A stretch of DNA of 64,000 nucleotides from Kocuria rosea (GTDB lineage Bacteria > Actinomycetota > Actinomycetes > Actinomycetales > Micrococcaceae). The translations under genes were made by a program, and so were the position numbers. The notes under the pieces are model-generated. The model ran no database searches. It saw only the letters and a list, made by a program, of their open reading frames with translations, and was not told the DNA's origin. Location: assembly GCF_023715525.1 (NCBI RefSeq), contig NZ_JAMBOG010000008.1, positions 102,207 through 166,206 of the forward strand, given 5' to 3'. This document shows, piece by piece, positions 1-7,352 of the stretch (position 1 is the first letter of the stretch; every line of letters begins with the position of its first letter).

Positions 1-103
1 TGCTCTCCGCGATCCGCACGTGCACGGGAACCTCCGGGTGGTCGTCGGACGGGCGTGGTGGAACTGCCAGTGTGCCGCGGATCCCCGGAAGGGGCGACGT
101 CAC
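1..103 (-). CDS. Possible N-terminus of an unidentified protein, cut by the window edge
   Basis: A minus-strand frame opens with GTG at 103 and stays open to the window edge, giving 34 residues that include the stretch HPEVPVHVRIAES. Third codon positions are almost all G or C in the second half, as in the true genes here, which is the only coding signal. A competing ATG at 114 in another frame gives a poorer, arginine-rich peptide. It would be divergent from the ArsR gene. Too little is present to name a family, and it could be spurious. Confidence 0.3.
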   Translation of the reverse strand, partial: MTSPLPGIRGTLAVPPRPSDDHPEVPVHVRIAES

Positions 104-144
104 GGTCCGTCATCTCTTGCCCTGCGTCCCCGCCCGCAGTAACG

Positions 145-162
145 TACAACCAAATGGTTGTA
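145..162. promoter_or_regulatory. Probable ArsR operator overlapping the start codon
   Basis: An 18-bp inverted repeat has two perfect 8-bp arms, TACAACCA and TGGTTGTA, separated by AA. The ATG of the ArsR gene (154-156) lies inside it, so bound repressor would cover the initiation region. ArsR regulators paired with SRPBCC genes commonly control themselves through such symmetric sites; that this repeat is the site is inference. Confidence 0.7.
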
Positions 163-516
163 GAAATCGAGTGGACGGACGACCAGGTCGACCGGATCTT
201 CCAGGCCCTCGCGGACACGACCCGGCGCGACATCGTCACCCGGGTGCTCCGCGAGGAGCAGTCGGTCTCGGCGCTGGCGGCGCACTACGCGATGAGCTTC
301 GCCGCGGTGCAGAAGCACGTGGCGGTGCTCGAGCGGGCCGCCCTGGTCGTCAAGCAGAGGCGCGGGCGGGAACAGGTGGTGCACGCGAACATGAGCACGC
401 TGCGCCAGGCCGCCCGGTTGCTGGACGACTACGAGCAGCTCTGGCGCCGGCGCGTGCTGAGCATCGAGGACCTGCTCGCCGAGGAGGTGCCCCCCGGGGT
501 CCGGGGGGCCGAGTAG
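154..516 (+). CDS. ArsR-family winged-helix transcriptional regulator
   Basis: The 120-residue protein is a small winged-helix DNA-binding regulator. The helix-turn-helix core runs from about residue 10 (IFQALADTTRRDIV) through the recognition-helix region FAAVQKHVAVLERAALV near residue 55, followed by the wing. No metal-binding Cys pair is visible, so it is the non-metal type usually linked to SRPBCC proteins. The ATG at 154 is preferred over the GTG at 55 because the protein then starts at the conserved fold and because the start lies in a perfect operator palindrome with no Shine-Dalgarno. The SRPBCC gene follows 14 bp downstream, so the two form an operon that is probably autoregulated. 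Confidence 0.86.
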   Translation: MVVEIEWTDDQVDRIFQALADTTRRDIVTRVLREEQSVSALAAHYAMSFAAVQKHVAVLERAALVVKQRRGREQVVHANMSTLRQAARLLDDYEQLWRRRVLSIEDLLAEEVPPGVRGAE

Positions 517-530
517 GAAGGAACGAGGAC

Positions 531-1037
531 ATGCCGGTCATCGATGTGCAGAAGGACGCAGAGGCGCTGACCCTGACGTTCGTCGCCGAGTTCGACGCCA
601 GCGTGGAGCGCGTCTGGCGGGTCTGGGAGGACCCGCGGCAGCTGGAGCGCTGGTGGGGCCCGCCCGAGTGGCCCGCCACCTTCGAGCAGCACGAGTTCGT
701 CGAGGGCGGGCGCAGCCGCTACTACATGACGGGTCCCGACGGGGAGAAGGCGCACGGGTGGTGGAAGATCACCGCGCTCGACGCCCCGCACCGCCTGGAG
801 TTCGACGACGGCTTCGCCGACCAGCACGGCGAGCCCGAGGCCTCCATGGGCACCAGCCACGGCGTCGTGACCTTCGACGCCATCGACGGCCGGACCCGCA
901 TGACCACGGTCTCGACCTTCGAGAGCGCGGAGCAGCTCGAGCAGATGCTCGAAATGGGCATGGAGGAGGGCATGCGCCAGGCCATGGGGCAGATCGACGG
1001 CGTCCTCGCCGACGCCGTGCGCCCCGCCGGCGGCTGA
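531..1037 (+). CDS. SRPBCC-family (AHSA1-like) protein
   Basis: The 168-residue protein has the START/Bet v1-like fold of the AHSA1 group (activator of Hsp90 ATPase homologue). The N-terminal beta strand LTFVAEFDASVERVWRVWEDP and the following RWWGPPEWPATF are typical of the family, and the C-terminal helix MLEMGMEEGMRQAMGQIDGVL is also characteristic. These proteins bind hydrophobic ligands in a deep pocket, and the ligand here cannot be told. The ATG is preceded by the purine-rich GGAAGGAACGAGG. It sits directly behind the ArsR gene, and the hairpin at 1060-1089 ends the unit. A role in response to a small lipophilic compound is inferred from this pairing only. Confidence 0.86.
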   Translation: MPVIDVQKDAEALTLTFVAEFDASVERVWRVWEDPRQLERWWGPPEWPATFEQHEFVEGGRSRYYMTGPDGEKAHGWWKITALDAPHRLEFDDGFADQHGEPEASMGTSHGVVTFDAIDGRTRMTTVSTFESAEQLEQMLEMGMEEGMRQAMGQIDGVLADAVRPAGG

Positions 1038-1059
1038 GGCGAGCCCGTCCCCGCACGGC

Positions 1060-1089
1060 GGCGGCCCCCGGGATCCTCCGGGGGCCGCC
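1060..1089 (+). terminator. Rho-independent-type hairpin after the SRPBCC gene
   Basis: Perfect 12-bp arms (GGCGGCCCCCGG and its complement) flank a 6-nt loop 22 bp after the stop. There is no U-run, which is usual for terminators in this GC-rich genome. Confidence 0.65.
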
Positions 1090-1105
1090 ACCGTGCGCGA
1101 GGACG

Positions 1106-1180
1106 GATCGGGTCCGCGTGGATCGGGTCCGCGTGGATCGGGTCCGCGTGGATCGGGTCCGCGTGGATCCGGTCTGCGCC
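1106..1180. repeat. 15-bp tandem repeat, four perfect copies plus one decayed copy
   Basis: The unit GATCGGGTCCGCGTG is repeated four times without change at 1106-1165, then once with several substitutions at 1166-1180. The array ends 2 bp from the stop codon of the minus-strand acyl-CoA dehydrogenase gene, in the space between two convergent genes. It is not part of either coding sequence. Confidence 0.9.
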
Positions 1181-1182
1181 GA

Positions 1183-3558
1183 TCAGGCCTCCACGGGGGC
1201 GGTCTCGGGCGCCCCGGCCGGTGCGTCCGCCCCGCGGCCGCGCACCTCGGCGCGCTTCCCGGCCTTCCTCCCGGCCTTCTTCCCCGGCTGCGGCCCCGCC
1301 CCCTGCTCCGGCGTCTGCTCGGGCTCCGGCCCGGGCCTGTGCTCCGCTCTCTTCTCCGCCTTCTTCAGCGGCTTCAGCTCCAGGCGGCGCTCGTGCCGGC
1401 GCTCGGCCTGCTTCTCGGTGCGCCGCTCGGCCTGCTTCTCGGCGCGCCGCTCCTTCTTCCGCTCCTCGGGTGCCTTCTCGCCCGGGGCGCCCGCGGCCGG
1501 TGCGGCGGACCGCCGGGCGGGGGCCCTCTCCTTGACGGGGGCGTCCCCGGAGGCCCGCAGCCGGCGGTAGTGCTCGGCCGCCTCCTCCTGGCGCCGGGCC
1601 TCGATGCCCGTGGCGATCTCCGCCCGCAGGTGCTCAGGTGCCAGCTCGAACGCCGCCACGAGGTCCAGGGCGTGCGGGCGCAGCCGGGCGAGCAGACGGT
1701 CGATGTACTCGTCGATGCTGCGGCCGCGGCGCATCGACAGGCGGCCGTAGGACAGGTACCACGCGAGGTTCTTTTCGATCAGCCGCAGCCCGAAGACGTC
1801 GCGCAGCCAGGTCAGCACCGTGCGGGTGCCCGGGTCCTCCACCTGCTGCACGCCCCGGGTGAACGCCTCCCACTGCAGCAGCTCGGCGTGGGCGCGGGCC
1901 ACGGCGATGAGCTTGTACTGGTGGTCGTTGAACAGGGCGGCGGCCTCGGCGCGGGGCAGCTTGGCGCTGGGCCGCAGCGCCTCGGCGATCTCCGCGACCA
2001 TCGTCTCCACCCGGTCGGCGAGCAGCGCGTGCTGGGCGGACTCGTCGCGCAGGGCGTTGACGGAACGGCGCACGTCGCCGGTGTCCCGGAACGCCTGCCC
2101 CAGCTTGCGCAGCCCCGACCGGTGGTACGTGGCCTCGGTCGCCCGGCCGGCCACGTAGCGGGCCATCACGCCCACGTCCACGTTCTTGAACTCGTTGGAC
2201 CAGTCCGACAGCAGCCGCTTGGCCACCAGCTGCAGCAGCACGGTGTTGTCGCCCTCGAACGTCGCGTAGACGTCGAGGTCGTGGCGCAGCGAGGTCAGCC
2301 GGTTCTTCGTCAGGAACCCCGCCCCGCCGCACGCCTCCCGGCACGTCTGCAGGGTCTCGAGCGCGCTCCACGTGGAGAGGGCCTTGAGCGCCGCGGCGAG
2401 GGTCTCCAGGTCCTGCCGGTTCTCGTCCGTGTCCTCGCGGCCGGAGAAGACGTCGTCGTACTTGTGCAGCAGCTCCTGGTGGGCGAAGTGCATGGCGTAC
2501 GTCTCGGCGAGCAGCGGCAGCAGCCGCCGCTGGTGCTGCTGGTAGTCCAGCAGCACCTCCTCCTGCACGTCCGAGGACGCGTTGAACTGGCGGCGCTCGC
2601 TGCCGTAGCGGACCGCGATGCTCAGCGCGACCTTGTTCGCCACGACGGCCGCCCCGTCGAGGGAGACCCGGCCCTGCACGAGCGTGCCGATCATCGTGAA
2701 GAACCGCCGGCCCGGGCTCGCGATGGAGGAGCTGTAGGTGCCGTCGGGGGCCACGTCCCCGTACTTGTTGAGCAGGTGCGTGCGCGGCACCCGGACCCGG
2801 GTGAAGTGCAGCCGGCCGTTGTCGATGCCGTTGAGCCCGCCCTTGTGGCCGTCGTCCTCCCCGCCCACGCCGGGCAGGAAGTTCCCGTCCTCGTCGCGGA
2901 TCTCCACGTAGAACGCGTGCACCCCGTGGTCGACCCCGAGGGTGATCAGCTGGGCGAAGACCACGGCGGCGCGACCGTGCACCGCGGCGTTGCCGAGGTA
3001 GTCCTTCCACGCCGCCCTGAACGGGGTGTGGATCTCGAACTCCTCCGTGGCCGGGTCGTACGTCGCCGTCGTGCCGATGGAGGCGACGTCGGAGCCGTGG
3101 CCGGTCTCGGTCATGGCGAACACGCCGGGGACCGTCAGGTCGCGGATGCCGTCGAGCCAGCGGCGGTGGTGCTCCGCGGTGCCGAGGTTGAGCACCGCGG
3201 AGCCGAACAGGCCCCACTGCACCCCGGCCTTGATCTGCATTGAGGGGTCCCCGAGCAGCAGCTCCTCGAACCCGGAGACGTTCCCGCCCGGGTCGTCCTG
3301 CCCGCCGTAGGCCTCCGGCAGGCCGCGGCTCATCGTGCCGTGCTCGACGAGCAGGTGCAGCTGGCCCAGCACCCGCTCGCGCTGGTCCTGGTAGGTGAGG
3401 TTCTCCCGGGTGTGCAGCCGCTCGTCGAGCAGCATCCGGCGGGTCTCGCGCCGGACCTCGGCCCAGCGCCCGAGCAGCAGCTCGCCGAGGGCGGCGACGT
3501 CCACGGCCGGGTCCGCGGCGGTGGGAGGGGGAACGGGGCGGTCGACGGTGGTGGTCAT
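1183..3558 (-). CDS. Acyl-CoA dehydrogenase/oxidase family protein with a long basic C-terminal tail
   Basis: This 791-residue flavoprotein should carry out the first oxidation of acyl-CoA to enoyl-CoA. The middle-domain signature FAMTETGHGSDV lies near residues 147-158, and TFEGDNTVLLQLVAKRLL near residue 435 matches the region that carries the catalytic glutamate in acyl-CoA oxidases. Residues from about 670 to the end form a tail rich in Lys, Arg, Glu, Ala and Pro (KKERRAEKQAERR and similar), beyond the family's usual end. The ATG at 3558 has the ribosome binding site ACAGGAG. The gene lies behind a TetR gene and divergent from thiolase, reductase and dehydratase genes. By position and size of its core it corresponds to mycobacterial FadE5 (from memory). 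Substrate chain length is unknown. Confidence 0.88.
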   Translation of the reverse strand: MTTTVDRPVPPPTAADPAVDVAALGELLLGRWAEVRRETRRMLLDERLHTRENLTYQDQRERVLGQLHLLVEHGTMSRGLPEAYGGQDDPGGNVSGFEELLLGDPSMQIKAGVQWGLFGSAVLNLGTAEHHRRWLDGIRDLTVPGVFAMTETGHGSDVASIGTTATYDPATEEFEIHTPFRAAWKDYLGNAAVHGRAAVVFAQLITLGVDHGVHAFYVEIRDEDGNFLPGVGGEDDGHKGGLNGIDNGRLHFTRVRVPRTHLLNKYGDVAPDGTYSSSIASPGRRFFTMIGTLVQGRVSLDGAAVVANKVALSIAVRYGSERRQFNASSDVQEEVLLDYQQHQRRLLPLLAETYAMHFAHQELLHKYDDVFSGREDTDENRQDLETLAAALKALSTWSALETLQTCREACGGAGFLTKNRLTSLRHDLDVYATFEGDNTVLLQLVAKRLLSDWSNEFKNVDVGVMARYVAGRATEATYHRSGLRKLGQAFRDTGDVRRSVNALRDESAQHALLADRVETMVAEIAEALRPSAKLPRAEAAALFNDHQYKLIAVARAHAELLQWEAFTRGVQQVEDPGTRTVLTWLRDVFGLRLIEKNLAWYLSYGRLSMRRGRSIDEYIDRLLARLRPHALDLVAAFELAPEHLRAEIATGIEARRQEEAAEHYRRLRASGDAPVKERAPARRSAAPAAGAPGEKAPEERKKERRAEKQAERRTEKQAERRHERRLELKPLKKAEKRAEHRPGPEPEQTPEQGAGPQPGKKAGRKAGKRAEVRGRGADAPAGAPETAPVEA

Positions 3559-3677
3559 GGTCGCTCCTGTCGTGGGTGCCCGGGCGCCGCCGGCGGTGGC
3601 CGGGCGCCCGCGGGGCGGTGGTGGGTCGGAACAGCGGGTCGGAACGGTGAGTCGGACGGGCGGTCCGGCGCGGAGGA
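3559..3677. other. Intergenic stretch with short direct repeats
   Basis: The 119 bp between the acyl-CoA dehydrogenase start and the TetR stop hold GGTCGGAAC at 3624-3632 and 3638-3646 and a related GTCGGAC at 3651-3657. There is also a long GC inverted repeat near 3580-3610. No clear -10 box faces the dehydrogenase gene, so that gene may be co-transcribed with the TetR gene. Confidence 0.5.
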
Positions 3678-4451
3678 TCAGCCGGCGGGGTCTCCCGGCG
3701 CGGGCGCGACGGAGGGGCGCAGGCCGTTGACGGCCCACCCGAGGATGAGCTCCGCCATCCGCTCGCGGGGCGGGCGGGCCGTGCCCGCGGGCGTGTTCAT
3801 CCAGGCCTCGCCGGCGCCCCGGACCATGCCGATCGTGGAGGACGCCCAGTAGCTGAGCAGCGGCTCCTCCAGCCGGCGCCCGTCGGGGGAGTGGCGCACG
3901 TGCGCCTCCGCGAGCAGGGACGCCACGGAGTCGGCGAACTCCTCGATGAGGTAGCGCTGCCCGTGCGGGTCCGGCTCGGCGGGCGGCTCCTCCCTGCCCG
4001 CCTTCTCGCCCCTGGCGCGCTCGTGCCGGTGCCGCTCGTGGCGGCCGGGGTCCGGGGCCACCCCGACGACGAAGCGGTACACCGCCGGGGAGCGCTCGAT
4101 GCTCAGCAGGTACTCCGCGACCATCGCCTCCACTGTGCCCTCGAACGTGCCGGCCGCGCGGGCCGCCTCCCCGAGCCGGTCGCGCATGCGCGTCACGGTG
4201 TACTCGCCCACCGCCCGCTGCAGCCCCGCCTTGTCCCCGAAGTACCGGTAGTAGACGGACTTGGAGGTGCGGCACGCGGAGGCGATCTCCTCCATGGACG
4301 CCTGCGGCCCGATCTCGTCCACGGCGCTGCGCGCGGTGCGGATGAGCTCGACCCGGCGCTGGGCGCGGTGCCGGGCCCAGCGGGACGAACGGCCGTCGGG
4401 GGCGGGAGCGGCGTCCTCGGGGGCGGGCTCCGGCGTGTCGATCTGTTTCAC
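3678..4451 (-). CDS. TetR-family transcriptional regulator
   Basis: The 257-residue repressor-type protein has a TetR helix-turn-helix at about residues 35-80, including QASMEEIASACRTSKSVYYRYFGDKAGL. The C-terminal ligand-binding part is helical and unassigned. The start is placed at GTG 4451 because the longer ATG at 4499 would put the operator palindrome (4452-4466) inside the coding region. No Shine-Dalgarno precedes it, and TACCCT 7 nt upstream could be the -10 box of a leaderless mRNA. It is divergent from the thiolase operon and upstream of the acyl-CoA dehydrogenase, so it is the likely local regulator, probably responding to an acyl-CoA or fatty acid (inferred). Confidence 0.86.
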   Translation of the reverse strand: MKQIDTPEPAPEDAAPAPDGRSSRWARHRAQRRVELIRTARSAVDEIGPQASMEEIASACRTSKSVYYRYFGDKAGLQRAVGEYTVTRMRDRLGEAARAAGTFEGTVEAMVAEYLLSIERSPAVYRFVVGVAPDPGRHERHRHERARGEKAGREEPPAEPDPHGQRYLIEEFADSVASLLAEAHVRHSPDGRRLEEPLLSYWASSTIGMVRGAGEAWMNTPAGTARPPRERMAELILGWAVNGLRPSVAPAPGDPAG

Positions 4452-4475
4452 GATACCCAGGGTATCAGGTAATAT
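4446..4475 (+). promoter_or_regulatory. Promoter of the thiolase-reductase-dehydratase operon
   Basis: TTTCAC (4446-4451) and TAATAT (4470-4475) form a good -35/-10 pair with 18-bp spacing, reading toward the thiolase gene at 4520. The spacer is filled by the palindrome at 4452-4466. Confidence 0.7.
4452..4466. promoter_or_regulatory. Palindromic operator, probably bound by the TetR regulator
   Basis: GATACCC-A-GGGTATC is a perfect palindrome with 7-bp arms. It lies exactly between the -35 and -10 of the divergent operon and abuts the regulator's own GTG start, so one bound dimer could repress both directions. A further inverted repeat GGCGGT-N6-ACCGCC (4477-4494) lies in the thiolase leader. 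Confidence 0.75.
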
Positions 4476-4519
4476 CGGCGGTGACGTGACCGCCATCACA
4501 GCAGACCGAGGAGCACCTC

Positions 4520-5920
4520 ATGACCGAGTCCCCCCGCCCCGACCAGGCTCCCGGCCGGGCCGCCGAGCACGGCCCGGAGTCCACCGCCGAGCGGACGACC
4601 CCGAGCGGCGCCGACCGGACCGGCTTTGCCCGCCGTGCCGTCGTGGTCGGCGGCAACCGGACCCCGTTCGCCCGGGCCCACGGCGCCTACGCGAGCGCGA
4701 GCAACCAGGACATGCTCACCGCCGCCCTCGACGGCCTGGCCGCGCGCTACGGCCTCGCGGGCGAGCGGATCGGCGAGGTCGCGGCCGGCGCGGTGCTCAA
4801 GCACCCGAAGGACTTCAACCTCACCCGCGAGGCCGTGCTCGGCTCCGTCCTGGACCCCCGCACCCCCGCGTTCGACGTCCAGCAGGCGTGCGCCACCGGG
4901 ATGGAGGCCGTCTCCACCCTGGTCAACAAGATCCGCCTGGGGCAGATCGACTCCGCGATCGCCGGCGGCGTGGACTCCGCCTCGGACGCCCCCGTCGTCG
5001 TGAGCGAGCGGCTGCGCCGGTCCCTGCTGGAGCTCAACCGGGCGAGGACCACCCCGCAGAAGCTGCGCGCGCTCGCGAAGCTGCGCCCGGCGGACCTCAA
5101 GCCCGTGGCCCCCGGCACGGGGGAGCCGCGCACCGGCCTGTCCATGGGCGAGCACCAGGCCCTCACCACCGCCCGCTGGGGCATCACCCGCGGGGCCCAG
5201 GACGAGCTGGCCGCCGCCAGCCACCGGAATCTCGCCGCCGCCTACGACCGCGGCTTCTTCGACGACCTCGTCACCCCGTTCCGGGGCCTGTCCCGCGACA
5301 ACAACCTGCGCCCGGACAGCACCGTCGAGAAGCTCGCCGGGCTCAAGCCCGTGTTCGGGAAGTCCCTCGCCGCGGAGGCCACCATGACGGCGGGCAACTC
5401 CACGGCCCTCACCGACGGGGCCTCCGCCGTGCTGCTCGCCTCCGAGGACTGGGCCGCGGAGCACTCCCTGCCCGTGCTGGCCGAGGTCGTGGACGTCGAG
5501 GCCGCGGCCGTCGACTTCGTGCACGGCGACGAGGGCCTGCTGATGGCCGGCGCCTACGCCGTGCCCCGCCTGCTCGAGCGCCAGGCGCTGACCTTCGCGG
5601 ACTTCGACTTCGTCGAGATCCACGAGGCGTTCGCCGCCACGGTGCTCGCCAACCTCGCGGCGTGGGAGGACGAGCAGTTCGGCCGCGAGCGGCTCGGCCT
5701 GGCCGGCGCGTTCGGCACCGTGGACCGCGCCCGGCTCAACGTCGTCGGGTCCTCCCTGGCGACCGGCCACCCGTTCGCCGCGACGGGCGGGCGCATCGTC
5801 GCGACCCTCGCCAAGCTGCTGCGCGAGCGCGCGGACGCGACCGGCCGTCCCGCCCGCGGGCTCGTCTCCGTGTGCGCCGCCGGCGGCCTGGGCGTCGCCG
5901 CCGTCCTCGAGGCCCGCTGA
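4520..5920 (+). CDS. Acetyl-CoA C-acyltransferase (thiolase)
   Basis: This 466-residue thiolase cleaves 3-ketoacyl-CoA with CoA, or runs the reverse condensation. The nucleophilic Cys is near residue 124 in VQQACATGMEA, the active-site His near 417 in LATGHPFAATGGR, and the second Cys near 452 in VCAAGGLG, so the catalytic set is complete. Length is a little above the usual 390-430 because of an N-terminal extension and an insertion. ATG 4520 has GAGGAG 7 nt upstream. It is the first gene of the operon under the palindrome-bearing promoter and corresponds by context to mycobacterial FadA2. Confidence 0.9.
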   Translation: MTESPRPDQAPGRAAEHGPESTAERTTPSGADRTGFARRAVVVGGNRTPFARAHGAYASASNQDMLTAALDGLAARYGLAGERIGEVAAGAVLKHPKDFNLTREAVLGSVLDPRTPAFDVQQACATGMEAVSTLVNKIRLGQIDSAIAGGVDSASDAPVVVSERLRRSLLELNRARTTPQKLRALAKLRPADLKPVAPGTGEPRTGLSMGEHQALTTARWGITRGAQDELAAASHRNLAAAYDRGFFDDLVTPFRGLSRDNNLRPDSTVEKLAGLKPVFGKSLAAEATMTAGNSTALTDGASAVLLASEDWAAEHSLPVLAEVVDVEAAAVDFVHGDEGLLMAGAYAVPRLLERQALTFADFDFVEIHEAFAATVLANLAAWEDEQFGRERLGLAGAFGTVDRARLNVVGSSLATGHPFAATGGRIVATLAKLLRERADATGRPARGLVSVCAAGGLGVAAVLEAR

Positions 5921-5969
5921 CCCGGCCGTCCCCGCCCCTCCGACCAGCAAGGACACCGAAGGACCCCTC

Positions 5970-7352
5970 ATGGCAGACACCTATCTCGACCTCGTCAGCT
6001 CCGCCCCCGGCGCCGAGCTCGCCCGCCGGCTCGGGCTGCCCCGCCCGGTGCGGCTGCGCCGCCACCGGGCGGGGGCGCCCCTGGTGCCCGGCCCGGTGCT
6101 CGTGCTCGGCCGCGGGGAGGAGGCGGACCGGATCGCCGCGGCCCTGCTCGGCTGGGACCTCGACGTCCGCCGCCACCCCGACGACGTCGCCCGCTTCGGG
6201 GCGATCGTGCTGGCCCTCACGGAGCTCACCGCGCCCGCGCAGCTGGCGGAGCCCGCGCTCGGGCTGGGCGGGGTGCTGCGCTCCCTGGCCCCCGGCGGGC
6301 GGGTGGTCGCCGTCTCCCGGCCCGCCCCGGGGATCGGCGCGGGGGCGGCCTCGGCCACCCCCGCGGGCGCCGTCCCGCTCCCGCCCGCCGAGGCCGCGGC
6401 GCGCCAGGCCGTCGTCGGCCTCCTGCGCTCGGTCGCCCAGGAGCTGCGCGGCGGAGCCACCGCCAACGGCGTCCTGCTCGCCGAGGGCGTGGCCCCGGAG
6501 GCCCCGAGCGTGCTGGGCGCCCTGCGCTTCCTGCTCTCCGGGCGCAGCGCATTCGTCTCCGGGCAGTTCGTCACGGTCGGCGACGACGCCGGGTCGCTGC
6601 CCGCCGACTGGGAGGCCCCGCTGCGGGGCAGGGTGGCCGCCGTCACCGGCGCCGCCCGGGGCATCGGCGCGCAGATCGCCCGGACCCTCGCCGAGGCCGG
6701 CGCGCGCGTCGTCGTCGTCGACGTCCCCGCCGCCGGCGAGGCCCTCGCCGGGCTCGCCAACGAGTTGCGGGCCGTGGCCCTGCAGCTCGACGTCACGGAC
6801 GAGCGCGCGGGGGAGCGGATCCTGGAGCTCGCCCGCGAGCGCTTCGGCTGCCTCGACGTGGTGGTGCACAACGCCGGGATCACCCGGGACAAGCTGCTCG
6901 CCAACATGGACGAGGCCCGCTGGTCCTCCGTGCTCGCCGTCAACCTCGAGTCCCAGCTGCGGATGAACGACCAGCTCCTCGCCGGGGAGGGGCTCGGGCA
7001 GGCCCCGAGGATCGTGTGCCTCGCCTCCACCAGCGGCGTCGCCGGCAACCGCGGCCAGACCAACTACGCGGCCTCCAAGGCGGGGGTGATCGGGATGGTC
7101 GCCGCGACGGCGCCGCTGCTCGCCCGGCGCGGGGGCACCATCAACGCCGTGGCCCCCGGGTTCATCGAGACGGAGATGACCGCGCGGATCCCAGCGGCCC
7201 GCCGCCAGGTCGCCCGCCGGCTCAACTCGCTCCAGCAGGGCGGGCTGCCGGAGGACGTCGCGCAGGCCGTGTTGTTCCTGGCCTCGGACGCCGCCGGCGG
7301 CGTCAACGGCCAGACGCTGCGCGTGTGCGGCCAGAACCTGGTGGGGGCGTGA
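5970..7352 (+). CDS. fabG: Long 3-oxoacyl-(ACP/CoA) reductase, FabG4-like SDR
   Basis: The 460-residue protein is nearly twice the length of classical FabG. Residues 1-215 form a degenerate Rossmann-like domain, and residues 220-460 are a complete short-chain dehydrogenase. The nucleotide-binding motif TGAARGIG lies near residue 225, NAG in VVHNAGITRDK near 300, Ser near 352, and the YAASK catalytic Tyr/Lys near 365-369. Such high-molecular-weight FabG (FabG4 in mycobacteria) reduces 3-oxoacyl-CoA or ACP. It lies 49 bp after the thiolase and overlaps the dehydratase by 4 bp, so the three genes are co-translated. Confidence 0.88.
   Translation: MADTYLDLVSSAPGAELARRLGLPRPVRLRRHRAGAPLVPGPVLVLGRGEEADRIAAALLGWDLDVRRHPDDVARFGAIVLALTELTAPAQLAEPALGLGGVLRSLAPGGRVVAVSRPAPGIGAGAASATPAGAVPLPPAEAAARQAVVGLLRSVAQELRGGATANGVLLAEGVAPEAPSVLGALRFLLSGRSAFVSGQFVTVGDDAGSLPADWEAPLRGRVAAVTGAARGIGAQIARTLAEAGARVVVVDVPAAGEALAGLANELRAVALQLDVTDERAGERILELARERFGCLDVVVHNAGITRDKLLANMDEARWSSVLAVNLESQLRMNDQLLAGEGLGQAPRIVCLASTSGVAGNRGQTNYAASKAGVIGMVAATAPLLARRGGTINAVAPGFIETEMTARIPAARRQVARRLNSLQQGGLPEDVAQAVLFLASDAAGGVNGQTLRVCGQNLVGA

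Noticed and set aside
55..153. N-terminal extension of the ArsR protein from GTG 55
   Set aside because: The extra 33 residues are not family-like, and the ATG at 154 inside the operator gives a standard ArsR start.
1093..3243. Plus-strand ORF of 716 codons opposite the acyl-CoA dehydrogenase
   Set aside because: It is the antisense shadow of a recognisable gene; the very high GC content leaves few stops in such frames. The same reasoning removes the other long antisense ORFs.
4452..4499. Longer TetR start at ATG 4499
   Set aside because: It would place the operator palindrome and the divergent promoter inside the coding region, and the added residues do not look conserved.
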